From the NCBI RefSeq assembly GCF_964355755.1, contig NC_092676.1:3888288-3952287 (forward strand): DNA of 64,000 nt, in the 5' to 3' direction. Both the position numbers and the translations under genes were made by a program. The notes beneath the pieces were generated by a model, which ran no database searches, was not told the origin of the DNA, and saw only the letters and a program-made list of their open reading frames with translations. Source of the stretch: Antedon mediterranea (lineage: Eukaryota; Echinodermata; Crinoidea; Comatulida; Antedonidae). Of the stretch, positions 12,420 through 24,389 are shown piece by piece. Within the stretch, counting starts at the first letter, position 1, and every line of letters begins with the position of its first letter.

Positions 12420-12665
12420 ACTATGTAGGCCATCATACTTTTTATTGAAGATATCACATGATATGACGTCACAAAATATCCCAACATGTACGCGCGCGTG
12501 CGGAAGTCGTACGAATGTTATCGTTTGAACGCGCTCGTATAGTTCATACTATGTAGGCCATGTAGGCCATCATGCATTTCATTGATGGTATCGCAGGATA
12601 TGAAGTCACAAAAAGTCCCGACATGTACGCGCGCGTGCAAAATTCGTTTGAACGCGCTCGTATAA
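12420..12665. repeat. direct tandem duplication, about 128 bp, two copies
   Basis: Both units run from ACTATGTAGGCCAT through ATGTACGCGCGCGTGC to TTTGAACGCGCTCGTATA. The second has an extra CATGTAGGC and a small deletion near the end. Confidence 0.88.
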
Positions 12666-13040
12666 CAGGATGAAATATGCATGTATCATAGTCTTTTGTG
12701 TGTGGTTTTTAGGCCTTGTATCTATCTATATACAATAGTATGATAATCGGTCGATTTGCGGCCTTAAGCGAATCTGATTATGCATACATAACTATATATA
12801 TACAAAAGACTAGTCAGCACAATAATGATGTCTATGGAATACTTGATGAGACAATGATGACGTTTAATTTATTCACAAAATTTATATAAACCTACCTCGC
12901 TTTAATTTATACATTATTTAATCGTAAAATAGATTAAATTTAACTGGTATTGTAATTTTAAAAATTGAACAAAGCGTATACGAATGATTAATAGTGCCAT
13001 GATGATGTTGGTTAAAAAACAATGATTATTATTTTTTTTT

Positions 13041-13200
13041 AAGTTCTGTCTACACTATGAAACTAGTTTTCCCAAAAAATTGTGATGTGCCCAAATATGG
13101 GATATGTCCAAATATGGTAGTGATATGACATCATCATGCCCATATATGGGCACATCACATTTTTTTGTCGTATAAAGTGTGATAGTGTAGACAGAGCTTT
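13041..13200. mobile_element. MITE family A, full copy
   Basis: TIRs are AAGTTCTGTCTACACTATGA and GATAGTGTAGACAGAGCTTT, with the CCAAATATGG and CCATATATGGGCACATCAC internal blocks. Confidence 0.88.
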
Positions 13201-13404
13201 GAAGATTATATCCTGCCAATTATTCAATATACAAATAGGTTTTTCATTGTAATGTATTACTTATCAGTAATTGTGATTGTCTGTGACGTCACCGTATCAA
13301 CATTCACAAAACGTAATCGCGTAACTCTCGAATAATCGAGTAAACCGATCATCGATATATTAACGGTTGAACATTTACACTAATGTGATATTTATGTACT
13401 AGCC

Positions 13405-13765
13405 TTAAAGATTTATTGTCCCCCTAAACAAATAATTCGGAAAAATATTTTAGTTAAATATGCCATTTTAATGTCATCAAGTAGTCCACTCTGACCAAAA
13501 ATTGGATTAAAAAATGTATTTACCTTAAAAAACTGTAATTTAGGGGCCTAAAGCAAAAAAATAGTCAAATTGGCTGCCAGAATGGAGTTTTTGTTGAATT
13601 GACCTATTTCTTTTGTTATTTTATAAGTGAAAACATTGATTTTCTCCGGGTTTTTTCTACAGAAGTTATTAACTTTTTTAAAACTATAAAATAATATATT
13701 CAAAGTCTGTTTTTATTAATCTTTATTTTTCATGTTTTTGGGGGACAATAGGCCTACATCTTTAA
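13405..13765. mobile_element. MITE family D, full-length reference copy
   Basis: About 360 bp. The left TIR is TTAAAGATTTATTGTCCCCC and the right end GGGGGACAATA...ACATCTTTAA is its complement. Interior blocks are CATTTTAATGTCATCAAG, TCTGACCAAAAATTGGAT, AATAGTCAAATTGGCTGCCA and AGAAGTTATTAACTTTTTTA. No open frame. Confidence 0.88.
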
Positions 13766-13879
13766 TGAAGGCTGATTTGTTAACAAATTGTCTATTTATA
13801 CTCATCTTTCATCGAATAAGGAAGCTATATCCGTTCACATAGATCATACCGACAAAGGAAACGTTACCGATGGGACGCG

Positions 13880-14152
13880 ATTTTTTTTTCATACATAAGT
13901 TGGGGACCCCTTTTGTGAAAGATAACTACACCTAACCCTCTAAATTATCTCTCTCTCTAACTATAAAGTAAAAAGATGTTACTCATGGGATTCGAACCCC
14001 ATATATTGACATGTAAATTCCATAGTCTAATCCACTCGACTACACAGACGGCTCGACAGAAAGCGTTTGCATTATGGATACGACTAATGAATATTCATGT
14101 TTATTTTGTGACGTTTCATGAGGAGTCCCCAACTTATGTACGAAAATTAACC
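13880..14152. mobile_element. inverted-repeat-bounded element carrying a tRNA-like segment
   Basis: Ends are TTTTCATACATAAGTTGGGG with ACCCC and GGAGTCCCCAACTTATGTAC with GAAAATT. Inside, on the minus strand (14055-13975), are A-box-like TGTGTAGTCGAGTGG and B box GGTTCGAATCCC. A divergent relative of the right half appears around 30720-31045. Confidence 0.65.
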
Positions 14153-15086
14153 GACCGTGGTTTGTAGAACGTATCTTACAAATACACGTAGGATACTGTA
14201 TTATGTCTAGCGACAAAAAACAATATTCAGTATCGTTATATGGGACCGTCTTCTGAGACAATACAGTTAGCGTCTTCTTCAGAAACGATATATAAACGGT
14301 TTTATGCCAACCATCTTCTAGTTCGTTTACCATAGTCGCAAAACGAATGGTTACATGTCCACGCCTCCTCGATGAGCTGTGGGAACATTATTGGACCAGT
14401 CCATCCAAGAATTTAATATACCGAAGCAAACTCGGATTGAAATGCAAAAACTTCATTCGAGTCGGTATACATGCTCTTTTTAGCGGTTAACTTGTCATGT
14501 TGCTAAATATTCGAACACTGTTGCATTAAGAATTTTAACATTAACGTGTACACTCGGCATATTGTTTGAATTCATCAGCTTTTCATCACTCTATGAATAT
14601 TCATGAATAGACGGTAGGAATATTCATAAACGAGACAGTAAAAGTTATCTATATTATAGTAATAATATCAATAATTACTGTATAACAAACGTTAACAAAA
14701 ACTACAATAAAGATATTATAATAGAAATATGTGTTCTTTGGTCATCTGGTAGACTTTCCCTAAGTCTGTAGTTATTGTATTTTATGTTAGTACATGCACC
14801 AGTCTTCGGCGTTTCGATTTTTATATGAAAATGTAGGTTTAAGAATTACACGTATGAAACGCCATATGTGCCAAAATATGTATCATTTTACAGTACTAGA
14901 TCTGGATACCGATACTGTCAAAATTGGCCCTTAGTCAACATGACATTCCTTGTCCCCTTGAATACTTAGTGTAATTGCAAGAGGCTTTACATAAATTAGA
15001 ATATAAGTGATTTTGTTTAATGCATACGCATCAAACAGCGCCAATGGATAGATACCGTAAACTATCATTTATAAAGTCATTTAAGG

Positions 15087-15530
15087 CTTAGGGAGTGAAG
15101 GTGAAAAAATCGCGAGTTACAACCCTGTCACTATGTCAGAATTGAACTAGAACTTGGGTTTGGAAGGCAAGTATGTTAACACCCAAAGCTACTACGCCAC
15201 TCTAAATCATAAAACTAAAAGATATATAACGACATTAAAATCAATAATGTAAGCCTACAGTAAGCTAAGGAATTACACCGTGGGCACTAGGAATGGACAT
15301 GGAAAGCAAGTATGTTAACCACCAAGTACTAACCCACTACAAATCATAAAACTAAAAGATATATAACGACATTGACATCAATAATGTAGGCCTACAGTTA
15401 ACCTAGGGAATTGAACCCTGGGCATTTGGAATAGAAATGGAAAGTAAACCATGTTAACCATGAAGCTACTGCTCATCTTATACTACAATCATAAAATGAA
15501 AAGATAAATAAAACAACATTATCATCAATA
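15087..15530 (-). repeat. tRNA-derived SINE with about 141-bp tandem duplication of its flank
   Basis: Minus-strand SINE signals are GGTTAACATG-type A box and GGTTCAATCC-type B box (complement of GGAATTGAACCCTG at 15407). The block AATCATAAAACTAAAAGATA starts near 15205 and 15346, with a diverged third start at 15487, so SINE fragments and flank repeat about three times. A related SINE lies at 43823-43945. Confidence 0.7.
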
Positions 15531-16244
15531 ATGTCCCGCTGTACCGCAGTAAACTATTTCGTCGTTGCCAGACGCCACACAAACCCCATGACACACGAGG
15601 CAATAATGATATGCTTGTGAAATACCAATTGCTGAAAATGTATAATATTGCCACAGACGGCAACATATAACTTATAGTCAGTTTATATAATATAATATCC
15701 ATAATTAGTTTGATCTTGGCATATTGATCAAATGCCCTAGGCCTCTGAAATTACTATCTGATATGCAAGTTATATCATCGATATTACTACGAAGAATTGT
15801 AGTTTGATGGCTGGAATTCTGTAGAATATTCAAATGTGATTCTCGTAAGCTGCTCATGACTAAAAATCAGCAAAACCAAGAGGAGGACCGTCAGGAGAGG
15901 CACAGCGTGACAAATGGAGACTTGTACCTAATTCACAATCACAACTTTAAACACATAGGCCTACTAACTAACACCTGACCCCTACTCCCAAATATACAAC
16001 CCAAAAAGTAACAAACGTGCTTGGAGCTCCAAAACGGAAACTAACCTAAACCCAACTTTCTCAGCAAATCCGAAAATGGGGGTTATGCCTTAAAAAGCAC
16101 CAACTTATGTGCTGTTTATCACTTCTGAACACCAACAGAATGATCAACGTTTAGAAACTATTTGTGTACAGATATATAAACATGTATTTTTTTTAATGAA
16201 AATGCACTAAACAATTAGCAGTATCTGCATTAGAATCGGTCATT

Positions 16245-16320
16245 GTGGAACACACCTATTAAGGAGACACTTTGTTGGGTCCATAATGGTTCCCCATTGG
16301 AGTTCTACTGTATTATAAAC
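16245..16320. repeat. dispersed GGAACACACCTATTAAGGAG repeat
   Basis: GACACTTTGTTGGGTCCATA and CCCCATTGGAGTTCTACTGT follow. Related words occur at 53200-53225 and 60330-60360 and in the TFG intron 1 minisatellite. Confidence 0.5.
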
Positions 16321-17289
16321 TACAGCAAGAACCCCTGTGGCCATATTCACCATTCATACTTAGGCTAAGGGAAAAACCCATAACATTAAAAAAAATCTCT
16401 TATCTAAGTGAATACAATTTAAGGGAAGTTTAAATATTTTGTTGAGTTAAGTGAACTACTTACTAATATTGAAGAGGAATATCTCACTTAAGTGTGATTG
16501 GTGAATCATTTGGAACACGGCACCATGCCTTGTTAACAAAAATAATCCTTTTAGAAGATGACTTTTGAACCATTAAACAGAATCTGAACTTGAAATCTCT
16601 TTAGATACATCGTTAAGACACATTTGTTAAGTTATAAAATATTAACGCTATATATCACAGATTTAATATGCAAGAAGTGACTTTATGTACACCACTAGCA
16701 TTAGCGGTGATAAGTAATGTGTATATAGTAACACGGTAGCATATCACAACTATTCACCAGAATCTCTATATTGTATTTTCATAGGAAAATTCCGTAATAC
16801 AGCATCCCATGTATATCACATGACGCATGTATTATGGAAGGTTAAATCAAAGGTAGATCATAAGGTCTAAACAGCTTATAACAGGAAAGGCGAGACCAAG
16901 CTCAGTTGTAATTAAACTTCAATAACTTAATAATAATTTCTCAGTAGGCCTAGGTGTAATAAAAACAAACCGGTGAGTTCATTAAAGTGATTTAAACAAA
17001 CTTTACACTTATCAATACTATAACACTTCTGTTTTTCGTTCCGCTCGAATAAATACATTTCAATGGATTGCTCAAAGAACACACTACGCGTTTCACACAG
17101 AATGTTACGTAACAGCGTAACGTTTGTGATATTGCGCTTGTTTTCAAACCAATCAGCGTTGTGATAGTTTACAATTTCACCACATATATTCCGATATCGT
17201 TCATCTAGCTCCGTCGATCGCGCAATTGTCCTAATTTACAGCAATAAGCGTGTCATAACAACCCTTTCCCGCTTAACTCCCCCACCCCT

Positions 17290-17423
17290 AGTGGCGTAAC
17301 GCGGAGGCCTAAGGCCCATGGTTTATGAACCCTCCAACGCCGGAAGCCTCGGGCGTTTTAAGCATTTTGTCGACACTGCTCAGGGGTCCCATAAGCTCCA
17401 GGGCGCTTAACCGTTACACCACT
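17290..17423. mobile_element. short MITE with AGTGGCGTAACG termini
   Basis: AGTGGCGTAACG at the left and CGTTACACCACT at the right (one mismatch as inverted repeats). The GC-rich interior has CAGGGGTCCCATAAGCTCCA and CTCGGGCGTTTTAAG. Confidence 0.75.
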
Positions 17424-17896
17424 GCCGTCCTCTCCCCGACCAACTACCTTCTTAGATCGATAGATATCCAGTGCGTAGTATATGTTGTTCGGCTTGCAAT
17501 TGTTCTTCAAGGAGATTGGAGGTGCCTGGGTGTTAGTTATGATATTGTCCAAGGGGATCTTTATTTTCTGGGCGTTATATAGATATTTTGGACGAAGTTG
17601 TAATAGAAGTAACACTAATGCACGTCCGAGAATGAAGATGTACTTGTAATTCTCTGATACCACCAGTAGCTAATGAGATGTAATTACCTACATCTGCTAC
17701 TGCTTGGTGTGATGCATCTCAGCAGACAGTACGAGTAATGTCTTCAACATTCTTCAATCTGTCGGCTACATTTCAAGCTACAACGATATTAAATATTATT
17801 TCCCAGTCTAAAGCTCTGTATTCACTATAAAATTAGTTAGTTCAACTAATCACCCGATCAATACTAATTGACAGTTTAATGATTATTATTTTGTTT

Positions 17897-18035
17897 TAAG
17901 CTCTGTCTACACTATCAAACTAGTTTTACACAAAAGTGTGATGTACCCAAATATGGTAGTGATATGCCCAAATATGGTAGTGATATGACGTGCATCATTC
18001 ATATATGGAACATTACATTTTGTTTTCACATTCAC
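17897..18035. mobile_element. MITE family A, left portion running into a tandem repeat
   Basis: The TIR AAGCTCTGTCTACACTATCA and internal blocks are present. The right TIR is missing; at about 18035 the sequence passes into the GAAACGCCATATGTGCC tandem repeat. Confidence 0.75.
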
Positions 18036-18040
18036 AACGT

Positions 18041-18310
18041 TTCGATTTTTGTCTGAAAGTAGTTTACAAGCTCAAGTAGTATACCTATGAAACGCCATAT
18101 GTGCCAAATTATTTATCTCTTTATGTCAAATTATTATTATCTTTTTGTTTTTGTCTGAAAGTAGTTTACAAACTCAAGTAGTATACGTATGAAACGCCAT
18201 ATGTGCGAAATTATTTATCTCTTTATGTCAAATTATTAGTATCTTTTTTGTCTGAAAATAGTTTACAAGCTCAAGTAGTATACGTATGAAACGCCATATG
18301 TGCCAAACTA
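18041..18310. repeat. three tandem units, about 100 bp, of the GAAACGCCATATGTGCC repeat
   Basis: GTCTGAAAGTAGTTTACAAG starts near 18051, 18152 and 18250, each followed by AGTAGTATAC(C/G)TATGAAACG and CCATATGTGCC. Single copies occur at about 1600-1690, 14810-14890 and 25630-25740, and an inverted one at 11725-11800. Confidence 0.9.
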
Positions 18311-18374
18311 TTTATCTTTTACTAAAGTGAAAACTCCGTCTGTAACCCAGATTAGAATTGAACCAGTCAATCTG

Positions 18375-18572
18375 CGGTTGGATGGCCCTCTGCACAATAA
18401 CTATATGATCGATGCTTTCACCAGGTCACTCTTCCCTGCTTTCACCAATGCGGTTGAATGGCCCTGCACAATAACTCTATAAAACGATGCTTTCACCAGG
18501 TCACTCTTCCCTGCTTTCACCAATGCGGTTGAATGGCCCTGCACAATAACTCTATAAACCGATGCTTTCACC
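18375..18572. repeat. 75-bp tandem repeat, about 2.6 copies
   Basis: GATGCTTTCACCAGGTCACT starts at 18411 and 18486, with a partial third at 18561; GCGGTTGAATGGCCCTGCAC lies in each unit. Confidence 0.92.
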
Positions 18573-21412
18573 AATTGTACATTTCAGAGAGAAGTCAGTA
18601 ACCTTAAAACGATCTAGTACTTGACTAATACTGTCACATTTATCCAGACGTGGATAATGTTGATGCAAGGGATAACGAACTGAAAAAAACAATTGTTGCC
18701 GCTGTCACTGCACATACAGAATAAACAATCACCAGCGCTTACCATTAATTACGGTTATAAACGCCAAAATCCAGCTTTTAAAAATGATATGTCAATACGG
18801 CAGCAGCAATTAATTCGAAAGCCTCCAAGAGAATGTATGACATGCTTTTTAAACTAACCTCAGATAAACTATATCGTATTTCGTTGTTGCAATATTCGTT
18901 TTAAACAATCATGTACAATTTACATAAAATAAGAAAGCAAGATGAAGATAAAAAACCATCATTAGAATCAATGTCCAATGTCCGCATTTTTTTTAAATTT
19001 TCGGTAAAATAATTCTGAGATAAACATTCAGGGGGTTGTTGTTCGTACCTTATCCCCTAACTACTTTTCAGTTGTTTAAGAAAAAAGCGGGCGCCCCAGC
19101 CCGGACAGCTTGTACGCACCTGCGTTATGCGTCTTTAATATTCGACCGTTACTCGCAAACACCTCGCAATGTCTACTAGCTCTGGGGTGGGGGAAGAGAA
19201 GCTGTTCTCTATATTTTCTGCTGAAAATAGCCCATACCAATCGAATACGCCGACTGATTCAGATATGATTTGGACCTAGGATTGTGAGAATGTATTACAG
19301 TTACTATACAACCATGATACCGTTTGTTTTTTGTTCCGTGTTTTATTTGTTTTCTATTGTGTGCTAATATGACAATACAATAACGTACGGTGAGAGTCAA
19401 TAAAATAAATTTGCTATAAAATGTATGGTATTGCGACATGTCATGTGATTAAATGCCGACACTTCGTTTTCCCGATGCTACTACGAAACCATTTGAGTAT
19501 AACAGTCAATCTGCGCATGCTCATAAATGTCAGAGACATTTTTTTTTTCTTTGGGAGTTGGAGCATAACGCACATAAAAAATGATCTAATTGTCATTTTG
19601 TGTCTATATTAACAATATTGAGAACATCGCGTTCTTCGTGGTGTCAGTAGCCGACGATATTCTGACGTCACATTATTGTATTTAGGTAAAGCGTACATCT
19701 ATGTGACGACTGAAACACAAACACAGTGTGTACGACGTTCACATAATACACGGTAACCGCCGTTATCATTGTCAAGTGTAAATACATAAAATTGCTTAAT
19801 ATAATATTTATATAAACTAAAAGGTCACGGCTAGGTGTTGGTCCAATTAGCCTATCACCATCTGAGAATATGTCTATGTGGCATAATCCATTTAATCTCA
19901 TTGCGTTGTTTTTTTTTTTCGCTCGGGAATGAATTATATACTCTCGTGTTTTGTTATTTCATTTTATTCGGCTTTTGTGCAATAATAAAATATTGATCGA
20001 TTTTTACATTTTGGGTTTACAATTTACTCACGTGACTATTTACATATACAGAATAATGTAATCATTATTTTGGTCGATTTATAGTATTCGAAGGATCTAC
20101 GTTCGTGCTGTATAACATGAACAATATTAATTTGTGAGCAGATTTATAGCGTAAACGCAATGTCATTTTACACAGAAGTACGTGCAGAATGAGTATGATG
20201 CACTGTTGAATAATGCTATATATCTATATCAATATACAATTAATGAGCGCTTTTATATTGGCTGATTTTTCATAATATTTGCCCTCACGTGTTGATTATT
20301 ACTCGCGTATTACAATCCCAATTTAGCCTGTTATGGGCCCGGTCAGGAGTTAGTTGTTTATCCGCTTAAATGTGCTATTGTACAAGTATCGCAAATTTGG
20401 TGAGTAGCCGCCAATTTCCTAGCTAGTGGCGTATATTTTAACGGGTATGAGCGCTAACTGGCTAAACCCAGAGTCCTGGAGCTTATGGGCCCTGAGTAGT
20501 ACCAAGTAGGAAAAATATATATATATTATGTCGAAAAGACTAAAAACGTCGGAGGCCTCCAGCGTTGGAGAGCCATTTAAGGTTCCTAACCCAGGGGCTT
20601 GTTACCAGCGTAAATAGCTAAATCTAAACGGTCCCTCTCGGTTTTATTAATTATATAAAATCCATAAATATATACATTGTTACTGTTCTTGTAGCCGTCT
20701 TCTCGTGAAGACACATGGCTGTCAATAACGGATACATAGTATCAGTTGACTTCACTGCTGGTGTAATCCAGATTTACGTTTTTACCATGCTATACACTTT
20801 TATTTTAAGAGCTATGTTACACATTGCGGCTATATGTCATTTCAAATGCGACAGTGACAATGACAATGATCCTTTATTTCTTTATCGACTTTTTTTCAGG
20901 GTACGAAAGAACATTCGTTCAATCTTAAACAGAAACAAACTAAACACTTCCAGACATAAATATTTGGTCTTATACATAATTGATATATCGAAAAGCAACA
21001 TCTAACTAAAACAAATACAAAATTTCATGAATAAATTTAGTTTTAGTTTGATAGCTTTTTTTGGGATCTGGTATTAAATAATTAGTGCATTTTGGTTCGT
21101 ATAACGTACACGTTTTAGTTTGACAGTCATGCGCAGTAGTCGCCCTGATTACGTGGAAAATTAAAATTCCTTTAATGCGATATTCTATAATCATTAAGTT
21201 ACGCGTAAGTTTAAGGGTCATCAGGAAAATCACTTTAAAGATAAAATAAAAACTCAGATGAGCATGTGTACGTGATTCGAATAAAACATATTACCAGATA
21301 AATTATATATTGAACAGACAAACTGGTTTGCATACGTTAAAACATACGCTAATGTTCATTGACGCATATTTGTCCATGGCGCGTAAATACAGTTTATTAT
21401 ACTGTAGAATTA
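18573..21412. other. intergenic, no gene recognised
   Basis: Besides the inverted AGTGGCG element at 20.42 kb, nothing supported. The 96-codon frame at 20715-21005 has a hydrophobic start but no family resemblance or splice context. Confidence 0.55.
20418..20625. mobile_element. second, inverted copy of the AGTGGCGTAACG element
   Basis: CTAGTGGCGTATATTTTAAC at the left; CCTGGAGCTTATGGGCCCTG and ACGTCGGAGGCCTCCAGCGT are the reverse complement of interior blocks of the 17.29-kb copy. It has an (AT)n insertion near 20515-20527. Confidence 0.65.
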
Positions 21413-21604
21413 TGCGTGGTTCCTACTAGAACGCAACGCAGCGACGTATCGACACAAAGTGCTGCATTGCGTAATCAAGTGGGAACCGACGACGCAATAG
21501 TGCTGCAAACATCGCAGGTTTGATTTCACGCAAGCGGCGGGGGAAAACACAGTGATGGAATGGGCATTTCTTACGTTGCGTCGCTAGTGGGAACCAAGCT
21601 TTAG
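21413..21604. mobile_element. MITE family B copy
   Basis: Left GCGTGGTTCCTACTAGAACG and right TTGCGTCGCTAGTGGGAACC, with the same interior blocks. It abuts a family C half element. Confidence 0.85.
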
Positions 21605-21715
21605 TTTCCACTCTAGGTCACAACGCAAGGACGTACGTGCAAGGCATATTATTTGACCAATCACAAGTGACAGTTCCATTGATACGTCGCTTGTGATTGG
21701 TCAATTAAATCGGTT
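21604..21715. mobile_element. MITE family C, partial copy abutting a family B copy
   Basis: TTTCCACTCTAGGTCACAAC, then CGCAAGGACGTACG, then TTGACCAATCACAAG and its inverse CTTGTGATTGGTCAA; the right terminus is not found. Confidence 0.7.
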
Positions 21716-21958
21716 ACTTATATGTCCATGCGCTATTATTGGATAAAAGTAATTTTGAAATATGATAGTAACGGATGACAATGATACTGCTTGATTGCCT
21801 AAGAATTGGAATAATGAATCATGATGCTGGCGACAGTGATGTATAGTTTAAGGTTAAATATTCACTACTAACCTGCTTTAAAGGCTAGCTTCGGGTTTAG
21901 CATTTCTATAGCTTAGGCCTATTATTATTGCAAAATATTTGCAACAACAGTGATAATA

Positions 21959-22525
21959 AAGCGTGGTTCCCACTAGAACGCAAACGCAAAGTAACGCAGC
22001 GACGTATCGACGCAAAGTGCTGTATTGCATAAACACGAGTGGGAACCGACGACGCAATAGTGCTGCAAACATCGCAGGTTTGATTTCACGCCGGTGGGGG
22101 CAAGCACAATTATTAGAAGGAGTAGATACGCTTCCGTTACGATCGTGGTACCACTAAACTAAAGCTTGGTCCCCACTAGAACGTAACGCAGCGACGTATC
22201 GACACAAAGTGCTGTATTGCGTAATCACAAGTGGGAACCGACGACGCAATAGTGCTGCAAACATCGCAGGTTTGATTTCACGCAAGCGGCGGGGGCAAGC
22301 ACAATTATTAGAAGGGGTAGATACGCTTCCGTTACGATCGTGGTACCACTAAACTAAAGCTTGGTCCCCACTAGAACGTAACGCAGCGACGTATCGACAC
22401 AAAGTGCTGTATTGCGTAATCACAAGTGGAAACCGACGACGCAATAGTGACGCAAATTATTAGAAGGGCATTTGCTTACGTTGTATAGATTGCGTTACGT
22501 TGCGTCGCTAGAAAGATCCAAAGCT
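21959..22525. mobile_element. three family B MITE copies in near-direct tandem
   Basis: Copies start at about 21961, 22161 and 22350, each opening with (G/A)C(G/T)TGGTTCCCACTAGAACG-like sequence. The first two share right portions with CACAATTATTAGAAGG and CGTTACGATCGTGGTACCAC, which differ from the usual TTGCGTCGCTAGTGGG end. The third ends with TTACGTTGCGTCGCTAG. The shared junction shows amplification after one variant right end formed. Confidence 0.8.
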
Positions 22526-23441
22526 TAGTATAGCAGAAGTAAAGCAGAAAGAACGTCGCGAGGGAAGCCCCTTTTTCAACAAGGTCATATACATGGCTGC
22601 AGTCGCGTGCTCAAATTTGAGTTAGTGTTTACCGACCGACCGAACAACCGACCGACATAGTAAGCTGTAGAGCCGCGTTTACATGCGACTAACAGCGGTG
22701 CAGGACCCAGTGAAGAACAGCCCTGTGTAAATCTGAGCATGAATATACTATAGGCCTAACGTTACTATTTAACATTAAACAACATTTAGATCCGGAGCCC
22801 ACCTTTAAGCTCCCCAATGTTAAAAAAATGACGTATACAGATACACATTCATTTTACATAATACTCGCGTTTATATTTCGATGGCTAACTAATTTAATAT
22901 TTCATTGATACTGTATATCATATAGAACTGGTACTCGCGAGTAGTCACACGAATATCACAAGTGAGGCTCGCGTTAGTTGTACACGTATGACACGCGAGG
23001 GAATATATTTTGTTATCAGCTACCGTAGGCATGGTACTATTTGCTCTTTGAAGTAAAATACCTATATATTCCAATTCTCACACTACGGCTTAAATTACAA
23101 AACACTGTAAGTTCTTTGAATATAAACTATAAAATGTAAGGATGAATATATAATGCAATGATATTGAGTTTTGTTGGGTCACACACCCCGACGAACACAT
23201 CTGCACGAATTATGTAGACTATATTAGTGCATAACATACTGTGAAAATGATGTCTGTATACAACACACTGTGCAGATTATGCCAGTCCCGTTTACTGCTG
23301 ACGAAATGCTATTACGTGACACATACTGTGCAAAATATGTGCGTGTTTATACTGCGCATGCACATTTAGTCAGTATATTGCCATTATAGTATAGTCATGT
23401 ACACGATCAGACTGCGCAAACGCTAACAAATTATCCAAATG

Positions 23442-23525
23442 CAAATTACTGAAACACAAACAATGCAGTGGATATCACTGGCTGGATCTCAATGGAGATA
23501 TAAATAAAATAAGCAGAAGTAACTA
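23442..23525. repeat. dispersed repeat, second copy of the 3.5-kb sequence
   Basis: GCAAATTACTGAAACACAAA, then ACTGGCTGGATCTCAATGGA and AAATAAGCAGAAG. Confidence 0.6.
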
Positions 23526-23659
23526 TGCCACTTAAAATATTGTGCGCCACTTCTCTGTGTGACGTCACTGACATTTAAAATACAGCTGAACCAGCAAATT
23601 TGCATTCTTACAGGTGTCGTGCGTTGACGAATAACGCGCTTCAAAAAGCTTTCACATTA

Positions 23660-23706
23660 CGCAATGTCAACGCGATGTCAACGCAATGTCAACGCGATGT
23701 CAACGA
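23660..23706. repeat. 11-bp tandem repeat ACGC(A/G)ATGTCA, four copies
   Basis: The units alternate ACGCAATGTCA and ACGCGATGTCA, forming a 22-bp higher-order period. Confidence 0.92.
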
Positions 23707-24156
23707 TCTGTACATATTAGCGCATTGCAAATTAATAAATCTTCATAAATAAATACATTACGATGTCATTGATCCTACATGTGTCGTCTTCTCGTCCACT
23801 TTTTAGTATCTCGTTAATTTTTTTTCTGAAATTCGCGTAATTATAATGTATTCCGATTAAATGCTGAGTAACGAATATTGAAATAAATCGAATCGCTCTA
23901 ACACCTTTTCTTGTCAGCAGTGCCGTTCTGATTTATCAAGTTTTTCATTTCGTTTTTCACTGTCCATTAGTATCTAGATTGCAACAAGCATGTTGATGAG
24001 CACATCTGGTACGTGACGACATTACTGAAAGAACGGGAAGAAACTAGATACATAACATTAAGTGTTCAGCACATATCTAATTTTAATCGCCAATTATCTA
24101 TATTAGACTTAGGTAGTGCTACTTGTTGAATATACAAACAATGATGGCACTGTGTA

Positions 24157-24181
24157 TAAGGCGCAATTGTTTATTGCGCCG
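24157..24181. repeat. short GC-stem hairpin
   Basis: GGCGCAAT and ATTGCGCC around TGTTT. Eight perfect pairs in AT-rich surroundings; no gene context. Confidence 0.55.
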
Positions 24182-24389
24182 CATACATTATTTATTTTCA
24201 GGTATTGTAATATATGTAGATATTTTATGCATATCTGTTTGCATCAGCAATTTTTTACGATTTTAACAATTTTTTTTATAATGTACATAGTATATTGTTA
24301 TTTACACTTGTAACTAAAATATTCAATATGTTATATAATGATGTTGCTATTTGTATGTTTTACCAAGGTTAAAGTTTCTACACTGTCAA

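Larger units (their letters stand above)
10414..13040. other. intergenic, no gene recognised
   Basis: Contains a hairpin at 10479, an inverted GAAACGCCATATG repeat at 11725-11800, a family C MITE, the poly-G run and the 12.4-kb duplication. No exon-like frame. Confidence 0.6.
14153..17289. other. intergenic, no gene recognised
   Basis: One GAAACGCCATATG repeat copy (14810-14890), the SINE duplication at 15.1-15.5 kb and the 16.25-kb dispersed repeat. Remaining sequence is unassigned. Confidence 0.6.

Noticed and set aside
14040-14333. 97-codon minus-strand frame as a gene
   Set aside because: It crosses the right end of the inverted-repeat element and its tRNA-like part; no protein-family signal.
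20715-21005. 96-codon plus-strand frame as a small membrane protein gene
   Set aside because: The hydrophobic stretch is of the kind expected from AT-rich DNA; no splice context, homology or conservation evidence.
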